A stretch of 11,230 nt of DNA, from assembly GCA_022837185.1 (NCBI GenBank), contig JALHJD010000073.1, positions 1-11,230 on the forward strand, written 5' to 3'. The position numbers and the translations under genes were made by a program. The notes beneath the pieces are model-generated. The model was not told the DNA's origin. It worked only from the letters and a program-made list of their open reading frames with translations, and searched no databases. This DNA is from Desulfobacteraceae bacterium. Lineage in GTDB: Bacteria > Desulfobacterota > Desulfobulbia > Desulfobulbales > Desulfobulbaceae. This document shows, in pieces, positions 1-7,262 of the stretch (its first letter is position 1; each line of letters starts with the position of its first letter).

Positions 1-212
1 CAAGGAGCTTCTACCTGCCTCCCGGCGCCAAAACCGAAAGCAAGAAAAGAGAGGATACCCGGAAAAGAACCCGGTACAACAGGCAGCGGGCACAGCAGAT
101 GCTTCATGATGACCTGAGATACAGGGAAGCGGAAAGCGAATTCCGCTACCGGGAAGAAAGAAGAAAGCTTGAACTGGAAAAGAAAAGAAGAGAGCTGGAA
201 AAGGACAGATGA
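1..212 (+). CDS. C-terminal fragment of an unrecognised charged coiled-coil protein
   Basis: An open frame enters from the left edge (first full codon at base 3) and ends with TGA at 210-212, giving 69 visible residues. The visible part begins RSFYLPPGAK and then becomes almost entirely Arg, Lys, Glu and Gln. The tail reads like a single long basic/acidic alpha helix or coiled coil (for example EERRKLELEKKRRELEKDR). No membrane segment or catalytic motif is visible. The N-terminal portion lies outside the window, so the family cannot be named. Codon choice is compatible with real coding. An inverted repeat follows the stop and could end the transcript. The next gene starts about 180 bases on and is probably a separate unit. 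Confidence 0.55.
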   Translation, partial: RSFYLPPGAKTESKKREDTRKRTRYNRQRAQQMLHDDLRYREAESEFRYREERRKLELEKKRRELEKDR

Positions 213-223
213 AGCAGCAGGAA

Positions 224-263
224 TGTCCGGGCGGAAAAGATTTTTTTCCGATTGTTCCGGACA
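224..263 (+). other. Nested inverted repeat, possible terminator
   Basis: The outer arms TGTCCGG (224-230) and CCGGACA (257-263) are perfectly complementary. They enclose an inner hairpin with arms CGGAAAA (232-238) and TTTTCCG (244-250). The structure starts 11 bases after the stop codon of the left-edge gene. A run of seven T (241-247) sits inside the structure rather than behind it, so it is not a textbook intrinsic terminator, although the inner hairpin alone could act as one. An operator role is the alternative. Confidence 0.4.
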
Positions 264-393
264 CTCCCGTCTCCCTTCCAGGTCAGGCTGAGGAATGATG
301 CCGGCGCGGTTCCTGGCCTGGAGGCATGAATGCAATGCGGGTGGACAGCCGGCACCGTCCGCGGGAACAATCCATGAAATAAAGGAGCCTGCC

Positions 394-822
394 ATGAACA
401 ATGCGGTCCGATATCTCTTTCTCGTGCCGGTTTTTTTTCTTGTTTCCCTTTCTCCGGCCGGCAGTGCCGACGACCCCGCCCAGGTCAGGGAATATACGGC
501 GGCCATTGATCCCGATGGGGTCCAGAGGGTTGCAATCATGGCCGGGGAGTTTTATTTTGATCCCAACCATATCATTGTCAAGGTCAACGTGCCTGTTGAG
601 TTGTCGGTCGCCAAGGAAGGCGGCCTGGTCCCCCATGACATGGTCATGAAATCCCCCGAGGCCGGCATGGAGTTCGACGTGGAGATTTCCACCACGCCGA
701 AGACCGTGACCTTCACTCCGACACAGACCGGAAAGTTCCCTCTCTACTGCAGCAAAAAGCTGCTGTTTTTAGAAAGCCACCGCGACAAAGGCATGGAGGG
801 GGTGGTGGAGGTCCGGGAATAG
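394..822 (+). CDS. Secreted cupredoxin-domain (type 1 copper) protein
   Basis: This is a 142-residue protein that probably carries electrons on one copper ion in the periplasm. Residues 1-25 form a signal peptide (short basic start, hydrophobic core LFLVPVFFLVSLSP, likely cut after GSA). The rest is a single beta-sandwich cupredoxin domain. The apparent copper ligands are His81 (in VPHDM), Cys119 (FPLYCSKK), His129 (SHRDKG) and Met134 (GMEGVVEV). This His-Cys-His-Met set is that of type 1 copper sites, with a long C-x9-H-x4-M ligand loop. The start at 394 was chosen because AAAGGAG lies 6-7 bases upstream and the signal peptide follows directly. An upstream in-frame ATG at 295 would bury the signal peptide. 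The next gene, for a membrane protein, starts 106 bases downstream and may be co-transcribed. Partner and redox role are inferred; a copper-storage or sensing role cannot be excluded. Confidence 0.85.
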   Translation: MNNAVRYLFLVPVFFLVSLSPAGSADDPAQVREYTAAIDPDGVQRVAIMAGEFYFDPNHIIVKVNVPVELSVAKEGGLVPHDMVMKSPEAGMEFDVEISTTPKTVTFTPTQTGKFPLYCSKKLLFLESHRDKGMEGVVEVRE

Positions 823-928
823 CCGGGATGGATAAAACAGACGGAAAAGGACAGCCTGACCATGCGGATCCAACGATTTTGACGGGCATTTTTCCTGAAT
901 TGTTCCATACTGCACACAGGCACGGCGG

Positions 929-1360
929 ATGATTCCACAATCCCTCATCCCTTTCCTGCAGCTCGGCCACGGCCTCTTTCATCTCGGCCTGTTTGCCGCG
1001 TTTGTCTATCAGGGGCGGCTGGGCTGGTCGATCAGGCGCCGCCGCCTTGGCGGGCAGGGGGCTGATTTTTCCGTGGTTCGCCTGCATAGGACTCTGGGAC
1101 CGATCCTGGCGGTTTTGCTGCCCATTGGCTATCTGGCGGGATTAATCCTTTCCTATCTGCATCACAACATCTGGACAAAATATCCCCTGCATCTGGCCTC
1201 CGGATCCCTCCTGGTGGCCGCGGTGGCCGCCACATGGCTCATTTCCCGGAGGATACGCGGGGCCGCCCAGCCGTGGCGCACGGCCCACTTCATCCTTGGC
1301 CTTGCCATCCTCATCCTTTTTCTCTGGCAGATCTATCTGGGCCTGAACGTCCTGTTGTGA
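929..1360 (+). CDS. Four-helix membrane protein, DUF4079 / cytochrome b561-like
   Basis: This 143-residue integral membrane protein has four predicted transmembrane helices, at about residues 8-28, 54-76, 86-106 and 116-140, joined by short Arg-rich loops (SIRRRR, SRRIRG). Each helix region carries a histidine (His14, His53, His88, His120; extra His at 18, 78, 79). That is the pattern expected of a b561-type bis-heme membrane cytochrome and of the DUF4079 family, which I consider the best match from memory. The ATG at 929 directly follows GGCACGGCGG, a weak ribosome site, and an in-frame stop at 896 leaves little room for another start. It lies downstream of the cupredoxin gene on the same strand, so transfer of electrons between quinone or heme and the copper protein is plausible. 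Heme binding is inferred from the histidine placement only. Confidence 0.65.
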   Translation: MIPQSLIPFLQLGHGLFHLGLFAAFVYQGRLGWSIRRRRLGGQGADFSVVRLHRTLGPILAVLLPIGYLAGLILSYLHHNIWTKYPLHLASGSLLVAAVAATWLISRRIRGAAQPWRTAHFILGLAILILFLWQIYLGLNVLL

Positions 1361-1363
1361 GGC

Positions 1364-1401
1364 AGGAAACAGAAGGCCGGAACCGGACGGCCGCTGTTTT
1401 T
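1364..1401 (+). terminator. Hairpin terminator after the DUF4079-like gene
   Basis: Arms AAACAG (1367-1372) and CTGTTT (1394-1399) flank an inner stem GGCCG (1375-1379) / CGGCC (1388-1392) with an eight-base loop. The run of five T at 1397-1401 forms the downstream tail, and the A-rich left arm can also pair with the T-run. It begins a few bases after the stop codon at 1358-1360, as expected for an intrinsic terminator. Confidence 0.6.
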
Positions 1402-1536
1402 CCTTTCGTTGCCCCGTTTCCTCCAGCTGTCAAACAGACATATTTCTGCCCTGGCCCCAAAGGCAAATAACTCCATTTTATCCATCAGTTGCGCAGTCTC
1501 TCGCTCAGGGGTTCTTTCTGGACTGTTTCAGTGTCA

Positions 1537-1609
1537 TTGAACAGTTTATCTCCTTTGACTGTATAATTTTCCGGTTTATTTTGCCCGTGTTGAAAAAATA
1601 ATGTATGAT
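1537..1609 (+). promoter_or_regulatory. Candidate promoters of the vWA-OmpA lipoprotein gene
   Basis: The 300-base gap between 1361 and 1661 is AT-richer than its surroundings and contains no gene. Two sigma70-like promoters can be drawn. The first is TTGAAC (1537-1542), a 19-base spacer and a perfect TATAAT (1562-1567). The second is TTGCCC (1581-1586), a 17-base spacer and TATGAT (1604-1609). The second has better spacing and would give a leader of about 45 bases. An inverted repeat ACTGTT (1522-1527) / AACAGT (1540-1545) overlaps the first -35 element and could be an operator. Confidence 0.45.
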
Positions 1610-1661
1610 ACAGCACATCAAGGAGTCTTTTGTACTGGAACAAATCAGAAGGAGAAAAAAG

Positions 1662-2759
1662 ATGAAGAAGCAGGTTGCCATCCTACTTGTGCTCTTATCC
1701 ATCGGCCTGGTGATAGGCTGCGCCCCAAAGATCCATCAGAGCCTCGTCGGCGACAGGGTCGCCGGTCTGCTTAACGACGGCTACCGCCAGAAGGTGGACA
1801 ATTTTCTCATTGTTTTTGACGGCTCATCCTCCATGTGGGAGAAAGCCAACACCACCAAGAAGTTTTATCAGGGCAGGGACGTGGTCCTGGGAATCAATCA
1901 GGCCATCGATGGACTCAAACTGCAGGGCGGGCTGCATGTCATCGGGGACACCAGGGCCACAAAGGGAACGCTGGTCAATGACAGCCTCATCTACGGCATG
2001 ACCGGCTATTCATCGGCTGATTACGCCAAAGCGGTCAATTCGGTCGAGATCAACGGTCTGACACCTCTCAGCATCCCGCTTGTCAAGAGCATCGACACCC
2101 TGAAGAATACCAGCGGCAGGACTGCTGTCATCGTCGTCAGCGACGGGGTCCAGGTATCCTCCGATCGGACATCCCCCGGCGAGGCTGCCGGGCAGTTGAA
2201 AGCAGCCTACGGCGACAGGGTGTGCATCTACACCGTCCTGGTGGGAGACGATCCCGAAGGGCAAAGCACCATGCAGGCTGTCGCCGATGCCGGGGGCTGC
2301 GGATTTGCCACCACGGAGCGTGCCCTGGTCACAGCCGAGGGGATGAATGATTTCGTCCGCAAGGTTTTCCTTGAGAAGGCGGAGGCTCAGCCCCCGTCGG
2401 CAAAGCCGGTCACCTTCAACCTGTACGTCAAATTCGACTTTGACAAGGACGTCATCCGGCCTGAGGAGGAGGACAACATCGACGAGGTAGGCAGCTTCCT
2501 GGCCATGCATCCTGAAATCGACGTTACCCTCGAGGGGCATACCTGCAACATGGGGCCGGAGAGGTACAATATGGGATTGTCCCTGCGCCGGGCGGAAAGC
2601 GTCAAGCAGTACATGGTCAGGAAGTTCAATATCGACCCTGCCCGGCTGACCACGGTGGGCTACGGGTATTCGCGGCCCCTGGAGTCAAATGATACCAGGG
2701 CCGGGCGCGAGGCCAACCGCAGGGTCATGGCGACCATTACCCATACCATCACCGAGTAG
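1662..2759 (+). CDS. Lipoprotein with vWA domain and OmpA-like peptidoglycan-binding domain
   Basis: This 365-residue protein is probably anchored by lipid in the outer membrane and bound to the cell wall. Residues 1-20 form a lipoprotein signal (LVIGC, lipidated Cys20). Residues about 45-240 form a von Willebrand A domain with a metal-ion site: Asp53, Ser55 and Ser57 in FDGSSSM, Thr134 in GLTPLS and Asp161 in VVSDGV. Residues about 250-362 form an OmpA C-terminal domain (KFDFDKDVIRPEE, GHTCNMGPERYN, LSLRRAESV, EANRRVMATI). Arg310 matches the arginine known to bind diaminopimelate, but the partner aspartate position is Cys295. The ATG at 1662 was chosen because AAGGAG lies about 7 bases upstream and the signal peptide begins there; an ATG at 1605 lacks this. 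It is a monocistronic unit with its own promoter region and terminator. The vWA domain suggests a protein partner at the envelope; none is identifiable here. Confidence 0.88.
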   Translation: MKKQVAILLVLLSIGLVIGCAPKIHQSLVGDRVAGLLNDGYRQKVDNFLIVFDGSSSMWEKANTTKKFYQGRDVVLGINQAIDGLKLQGGLHVIGDTRATKGTLVNDSLIYGMTGYSSADYAKAVNSVEINGLTPLSIPLVKSIDTLKNTSGRTAVIVVSDGVQVSSDRTSPGEAAGQLKAAYGDRVCIYTVLVGDDPEGQSTMQAVADAGGCGFATTERALVTAEGMNDFVRKVFLEKAEAQPPSAKPVTFNLYVKFDFDKDVIRPEEEDNIDEVGSFLAMHPEIDVTLEGHTCNMGPERYNMGLSLRRAESVKQYMVRKFNIDPARLTTVGYGYSRPLESNDTRAGREANRRVMATITHTITE

Positions 2760-2799
2760 GACCGGCACGGTCCAGACGGAAGACCTGAACGACAAAGCA

Positions 2800-2837
2800 C
2801 CGCAGCGGGTTCATGCAGCCCGCTGCGGTTTTTTTTT
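2800..2837 (+). terminator. Strong intrinsic terminator of the vWA-OmpA gene
   Basis: A perfect 10-bp stem, CCGCAGCGGG (2800-2809) and CCCGCTGCGG (2819-2828), with a nine-base loop, is followed by nine T (2829-2837). On the opposite strand there is no T-tail, so it is directional. The stop codon of the convergent phosphofructokinase gene (2836-2838) overlaps the last T bases, leaving no spare sequence between the two units. Confidence 0.9.
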
Positions 2838-4119
2838 ACATTTTTTCCGGCTGGCCCGTGCAGGAAAGCACGTCTTCCCACATCCTTCCCCGGGGGTCGA
2901 TTTTTTTCCGTTTGCCGGCGGCCAGGGGAATGGGGACATGGGTGAACTGGTTGTTGCTGTGACCGATGAACATGTTGGTGCGGCCGGTCATTCCGGCATG
3001 GACGGCATTGTACCCCAGCAGGAGGCAGAAAGCCGAGTCCCAGGCGTTGGCCGGCATGGAGCGGATGGTGTAGCTGGGGTCGATATATTTAAGAGTGATG
3101 TTGATCCCTTGGCCGGCAAAAAATTCATTGATCTTCGTCTTGAGGAACAGGCCTATGTCGCCGAGCCGGGGGTTGCCCGATGGATCTGTTCCCAGATCGC
3201 CTTCAAAAAGGTTCTGTCCTGCTCCCTCACCGACAACGATGACAGCGTATCCGCGCCGGGTAATCCGTTTTTTCAAGGCTTCCAGGAACCCCTCCAGGGT
3301 GAATTCGACTTCCGGCACCAGGCAGAAGTTGACCACGTTGTTGGCCAGGGACGCCTGGGCGGCAATGAATCCCGACTCCCTTCCCATCAGCTTGACCAGC
3401 CCTATGCCGTTTCTGGCCCCGGTGGCCTCGACATAGGCGGTGTAGGTCGAGGTGTTCGATGCCTCGACGGCGGTGATGTAGCCGAACGACATGTCGATGA
3501 AGGCGATATCGTTGTCGATGGTCTTGGGGACGCCGATGACGTTTATCTTCAGACCGCGGCGGGCGATCTCCTCGTGAATCGCCATGGTGCCGCGAAGGGT
3601 GCCGTCCCCGCCGATGGTGTAGAGCGTGGTGATGCGCATCCGCTCCAGGGTGTCCACCATGGCGCCGACGTCCTGCGGCCCGCGGGAGGAGCCGAGAATG
3701 GTGCCGCCGGAATGATGAATCTCCTTGACAATATCCGGGGAGAGGGCGACGGGTTCATGGGAACGGTGCGGCGACAATCCCTCAAAACCGTACCGGAACC
3801 CCCAGATGGACCGCACCCCGTAGTGATGGTACAGGCTCATGACGATGGCCCGGATCACATCGTTGATCCCGGGGCAGAGACCACCGCAGGTGACAATGCC
3901 GCAGCTCGTCTCGGCGGGATCGAAAAAGATCTCCGCCCGGGGGCCCGCCATTTCGAAGCAGGGAATTTCACCGCATATTTCAATATACGGTTTGAGCTCC
4001 CTGAGATTCGAGGAAAAAACGATTCTGTCCTTTTCATCATCTATGAAGACGGATTGCTGCATGGGGGTGGGAACGACGCGGGAACCCAGTTTTTCTATGA
4101 CCAGATTGGATGGTTTCAT
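2836..4119 (-). CDS. pfkA: ATP-type 6-phosphofructokinase, long plant-like clade
   Basis: This enzyme phosphorylates fructose 6-phosphate to fructose 1,6-bisphosphate, the committing step of glycolysis. The 427 residues cover a full PFK fold with an N-terminal extension of about 70 residues, as in the plant, trypanosome and spirochaete long-form clade. Visible motifs are GIVTCGGLCPGINDVIR (74-90), GGTILGSSRG (138-147), GGDGT (170-174), PKTIDND (198-204, catalytic base Asp202), GIGLVKLMGRESGF (238-251) and IDPSYTIRSMPANAWDS (346-362). Glycine in GGDG (not GGDD) predicts ATP as donor, while the PKTIDND lysine is shared with PPi enzymes. It is the last gene of the usp-glycogen phosphorylase operon, starting six bases after the phosphorylase stop. 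A GTG at 4128, overlapping that stop as GTGA with GGAG 11 bases upstream, is an alternative start three codons earlier. Further N-terminal extension would only be phosphorylase in another frame. Confidence 0.9.
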   Translation of the reverse strand: MKPSNLVIEKLGSRVVPTPMQQSVFIDDEKDRIVFSSNLRELKPYIEICGEIPCFEMAGPRAEIFFDPAETSCGIVTCGGLCPGINDVIRAIVMSLYHHYGVRSIWGFRYGFEGLSPHRSHEPVALSPDIVKEIHHSGGTILGSSRGPQDVGAMVDTLERMRITTLYTIGGDGTLRGTMAIHEEIARRGLKINVIGVPKTIDNDIAFIDMSFGYITAVEASNTSTYTAYVEATGARNGIGLVKLMGRESGFIAAQASLANNVVNFCLVPEVEFTLEGFLEALKKRITRRGYAVIVVGEGAGQNLFEGDLGTDPSGNPRLGDIGLFLKTKINEFFAGQGINITLKYIDPSYTIRSMPANAWDSAFCLLLGYNAVHAGMTGRTNMFIGHSNNQFTHVPIPLAAGKRKKIDPRGRMWEDVLSCTGQPEKM

Positions 4120-4124
4120 GGTTA

Positions 4125-6623
4125 TCACAGTGTATCGATCTCCGAAGGTTTGACCTTCCAGATAAAGTTGCAGTATTCCTCTATGGCCCGGTCGGAGGAA
4201 AAATACCCCGTGCGGGCGGTGTTGATGATGGACATCTTCGCCCACCTGACCGGATTCAGCCACGCCCTGTCGACTTTTTCCTGACACTGCAGGTAGGCAT
4301 CATAATCGGCCAGGACAAAATAATCATCGTGGTAGAGCAGGTGGTCGCAAAGGGGTTTGAACAGGCCGGCATCCCCGTGGGAAAAGTAGCCGTCGCGCAG
4401 CAGGTCCATGACGGTCCGCAGTTCCAGGTTGTTCTCGTAAAAGGAGTAGGGGATGTAGCCGCTGTTGTCCAACTGCTGCACCTTGTCCACGGTCAGACCG
4501 AAAAGGAAAAAGTTTTCCCACCCGACCGCCTCACGTATTTCGACATTGGCGCCGTCGAGGGTGCCGATGGTCAGCGCCCCGTTGAGGGAGAACTTCATGT
4601 TGCCGGTGCCGGAGGCCTCCTTGCCGGCGGTGGATATCTGCTCGGACAGATCCGCGGACGGATAAATCCTCTGACCGACCTTGACGTTGAAATCGGGAAT
4701 GAAAACGACCTTCAGCCGGTCGCCGACATCTTCGTCGGAATTGATAATCTCGGCAACCGAATTGATCAGCTTGATGATCAGCTTGGCCATGGAATAGCCG
4801 GGGGCGGCCTTGCCGCCGAAAATAAAGGTCCTGGGCACCATATTGATGTCCGGATCCTGCTTGATGCGGTGATACCTGGTCAGAATATGGAGCACGTTCA
4901 GATGCTGCCGTTTGTACTCGTGTATCCTTTTGACCTGGATATCGAACAGGGAGGCCGGATCGACGGTCAGACCCGTCTTGTCTTTGATGTAAGCGGCCAG
5001 GTTCTTCTTGTTTTCCAGCTTGACCTTCATCCATTTTTTCTGGAAATGTTCGTCGTCCGCCAGGGGCTCGAGGTTGCTGAGCAATTCCAGGTTGGTGCTC
5101 CAGCTATGACCGATGGCCGAGTCAATCAGGTTGGACAGGGCCGGGTTGCTCAGCATGATCCAGCGCCGGGGAGTCACGCCGTTGGTGATGTTGTGGAACT
5201 TCTCCGGATCCATGGAGAAGAAGTCGGCGAAATGGGTGTTCTTGACCAGCTGGGTATGCATGGCGGCCACGCCGTTGACCGCGTGGCTGCCGACCACGGC
5301 CAGGTTGGCCATGCGCACGTAACGGGGGTCGGTCTCCTCAATCAGGGAAACCCTGGAAAGCAGTTTATTGTTACCGGGATAGCGCAGCCTGACCTTATCG
5401 AGAAACCGCTGGTTGATCTCGTATATGATCTGCAGATGCCTCGGCAGTTCCTTTTCAAACAGGGGCACGGGCCACTTTTCCAGGGCCTCCGGCAGCAGGG
5501 TATGATTGGTGTAGTTGAATGTTTCTCTGGTCAGGTCCCAGGCTGCATCCCAGTCGACCTGGTACTGGTCGACCAGCAGCCGCATCATTTCGGCGACCGC
5601 GATGGAGGGATGGGTGTCGTTGAGCTGGCCGGCCCAGTTCCTGGGAATGGTCTCGACGGATTTTCCCCGCCGGAGATGCGTACGGATGACATCCTGGAGC
5701 GAACAGGAGACAAAAAAATACTGCTGGGTGAGGCGGAGCTGCTTGCCCTGAAAAGCCTGGTCATTGGGGTACAGCACCTTGGAAATGTTCTCGGCCACCA
5801 CCTTGGCTTCCACCGCGCCGTAATAATCGCCGACATTGAAAGCCTGAAAATTGAACGACTCCGTCGCCTCCGCCTTCCACAAGCGCAGCACGTTGACATT
5901 GTTCACCCTGTATCCTGGGATCGGGGTGTCAAAGGGAACACCATTGACCACCAGGCCGGGAATCCATCGAATCCGCCGGTTTCCCGCCGCATCGGTGTAT
6001 GCTTCCGTGTGCCCGCCGAAACCCACCTGACAGGTGTCATCGGGTCTGGGAATTTCCCATGGGTTGCCGAACCGCAGCCATTTGTCCGTAATTTCCTCCT
6101 GCCAGCCGTTACGGATGATCTGGTCGAAAATGCCGAATTCGTAGCGGATGCCGTAGCCGATGGCCGGCCGCTGCATGGTCGCCAGGGAGTCCATGAAGCA
6201 GGCCGCCAGCCTTCCCAGGCCTCCGTTGCCGAGTCCCGGCTCTTCTTCCTGTTCGATCAGGTCTTCGACATCAAAATCCAGATCGGCCATGGCCCCGCGG
6301 ACCTGGTTCTGCAGGTCGAGGTTGAGGAGGTTGTTGGCCAGATGGGGACCGGGCAGGTACTCGGCCGACAGGAAAAACACGACCTTGGTATCATCATTGA
6401 AGTACCGGCTCAGGGAGTGGAGCCAGCCCTGGAGGAGCCGATCGCGGATGGTATACGCCAGGGCCATGTAGAGATCGTTTCTGGTGGCGTTTTCCAGCAG
6501 GGCGCGTCCCTGCACATAGAAAAGATTTTCCAGAAAGGCCTTTCTGAGGGTTTCCTTGCTGGTCCCGGTACGGATGTCCGGACACGATTCGGGAATGGCT
6601 ATAACCTTATGCTGGACTGGCAT
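4125..6623 (-). CDS. glgP: Glycogen/starch/alpha-glucan phosphorylase
   Basis: This enzyme degrades alpha-1,4-glucan with phosphate to glucose 1-phosphate, using pyridoxal phosphate. At 832 residues it is full length for the bacterial GT35 family. Recognisable blocks in order are YFLSAEYL-like VVFFLSAEYLPGPHL (81-95), the glycine-rich loop EPGLGNGGLGRLAACFMDSL (128-147), QLNDTHPSIAVAEMMRLL (333-350), NITNGVTPRRW (478-488), FDIQVKRIHEYKRQHLN (560-576) and the cofactor site EASGTGNMKF (669-678) with Lys677 as the Schiff-base lysine. GALTIGTLDGANVEI follows. No truncation or frameshift is seen. The start is the only ATG available before the end of the usp gene. Its ribosome site is poor, so coupling to upstream translation is likely. 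It lies between usp and phosphofructokinase on one transcript, which fits mobilisation of stored glucan into glycolysis. Confidence 0.96.
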   Translation of the reverse strand: MPVQHKVIAIPESCPDIRTGTSKETLRKAFLENLFYVQGRALLENATRNDLYMALAYTIRDRLLQGWLHSLSRYFNDDTKVVFFLSAEYLPGPHLANNLLNLDLQNQVRGAMADLDFDVEDLIEQEEEPGLGNGGLGRLAACFMDSLATMQRPAIGYGIRYEFGIFDQIIRNGWQEEITDKWLRFGNPWEIPRPDDTCQVGFGGHTEAYTDAAGNRRIRWIPGLVVNGVPFDTPIPGYRVNNVNVLRLWKAEATESFNFQAFNVGDYYGAVEAKVVAENISKVLYPNDQAFQGKQLRLTQQYFFVSCSLQDVIRTHLRRGKSVETIPRNWAGQLNDTHPSIAVAEMMRLLVDQYQVDWDAAWDLTRETFNYTNHTLLPEALEKWPVPLFEKELPRHLQIIYEINQRFLDKVRLRYPGNNKLLSRVSLIEETDPRYVRMANLAVVGSHAVNGVAAMHTQLVKNTHFADFFSMDPEKFHNITNGVTPRRWIMLSNPALSNLIDSAIGHSWSTNLELLSNLEPLADDEHFQKKWMKVKLENKKNLAAYIKDKTGLTVDPASLFDIQVKRIHEYKRQHLNVLHILTRYHRIKQDPDINMVPRTFIFGGKAAPGYSMAKLIIKLINSVAEIINSDEDVGDRLKVVFIPDFNVKVGQRIYPSADLSEQISTAGKEASGTGNMKFSLNGALTIGTLDGANVEIREAVGWENFFLFGLTVDKVQQLDNSGYIPYSFYENNLELRTVMDLLRDGYFSHGDAGLFKPLCDHLLYHDDYFVLADYDAYLQCQEKVDRAWLNPVRWAKMSIINTARTGYFSSDRAIEEYCNFIWKVKPSEIDTL

Positions 6624-6645
6624 TGCGAACCGTTTTTCTTTGAGG

Positions 6646-6665
6646 AAGGCTGGCCGGTCGGCCTT
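6646..6665 (-). other. Intercistronic hairpin between usp and glgP
   Basis: Arms 6646-6650 and 6661-6665 (AAGGC / GCCTT on the mRNA strand) enclose a second, competing stem GGCC-gacc-GGCC (6652-6663). It overlaps the usp stop codon and has no T-tail, so it is more likely an mRNA-processing or partial-attenuation hairpin than a terminator. Confidence 0.3.
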
Positions 6666-7155
6666 ATAATTTCAGCCGCTTGCGCAGGTGTTCGGCGTTT
6701 TTTTCGTCCCGGAACGAAACGATGGTGACGGGGGAGCGGCGAAAGAGCCGGTCGGCAACCGAGCCGGTGAAGGTATGCATAAAATCGGAGCGATCCCGGA
6801 TGCCCATGACGATCATATCGACATTTTCCTCGACCGCCAGCTGCATCAGGGCATCGGCGGGGTGGCCGATGCGGAAGATTATCCGGACCTTGTCGGCGGG
6901 AAAGTCGACACCCTCGAGCAGGTTGGCGATTTCCTGGCGGCGTTCATCTTCGGTCAGTTTTACGTACTGTTCGTCACTGATAATGGTACCGTAGGAACTG
7001 GCCCGCTGCAGCGTTTCGATATCCCGCACGTTGATAATGTTCACCACCATCAGTTCGGCCTGGAAAGCTTTGGCCAGACCGGCCGCGTAGCGGATGAGTT
7101 CGCCGGCATGAGTGTAAAAGGCGGTGGGCACCATAACTTTACGAATGTTGAGCAT
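6664..7155 (-). CDS. Universal stress protein, UspA family
   Basis: This single-domain, 163-residue cytoplasmic protein has the UspA alpha/beta fold. The N-terminus IRKVMVPTAFYTHAGELIRY matches the first strand and helix, and VDMIVMGIRDRSDF followed by TGSVADRLFRRSPVTIVSFR matches the C-terminal nucleotide loop. ATP-binding members have G-x2-G-x9-G-(S/T). Here Gly118, Gly131 and Ser132 are present but the second glycine is Asp121, so ATP binding is uncertain. The ATG has a strong ribosome site (AGAGGAG, six bases upstream on the minus strand). It is the first gene of a three-gene operon, 40 bases before glycogen phosphorylase, and directly behind the best promoter of the minus strand. Its placement suggests a link between stress or energy limitation and glucan breakdown; the molecular role is unknown. 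Confidence 0.9.
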   Translation of the reverse strand: MLNIRKVMVPTAFYTHAGELIRYAAGLAKAFQAELMVVNIINVRDIETLQRASSYGTIISDEQYVKLTEDERRQEIANLLEGVDFPADKVRIIFRIGHPADALMQLAVEENVDMIVMGIRDRSDFMHTFTGSVADRLFRRSPVTIVSFRDEKNAEHLRKRLKL

Positions 7156-7232
7156 GAGCGTCTCCTCTCGGGGAAAGGTTCACCCGGAAAGCCGGGAGTT
7201 TGAAGCCGTCCTTTCACTGTTCACTAAAATGT

Positions 7233-7262
7233 ATTATACGCTGAAATGACTCATAAAGTAAA
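7233..7262 (-). promoter_or_regulatory. Sigma70-type promoter of the usp-glgP-pfk operon
   Basis: On the minus strand a perfect TATAAT (7238 down to 7233) lies 18 bases after TTTACT (7262 down to 7257), which matches the -35 consensus at four of six bases. Transcription would start near 7225, leaving a leader of about 70 bases with a small hairpin (arms 7183-7187 and 7192-7196) before the usp ribosome site. Confidence 0.65.

Noticed and set aside
295..393. Upstream ATG for the cupredoxin gene
   Set aside because: It would put 33 residues before a clear signal peptide; the ATG at 394 has a good ribosome site.
1605..1661. Upstream ATG for the vWA-OmpA lipoprotein
   Set aside because: It overlaps a candidate -10 element and would displace the lipoprotein signal; ATG 1662 has AAGGAG.
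2689..4284. 531-codon plus-strand frame
   Set aside because: Antisense to phosphofructokinase and overlapping the lipoprotein gene end; no recognisable protein features.
4129..4287. N-terminal extension of phosphofructokinase to 4287
   Set aside because: The extra residues are the phosphorylase C-terminus read in another frame and have no PFK similarity.
4110..6728. 872-codon open frame on the plus strand
   Set aside because: It lies wholly antisense to glycogen phosphorylase, which has every family motif. High GC and codon bias of that gene create the long open antisense frame.
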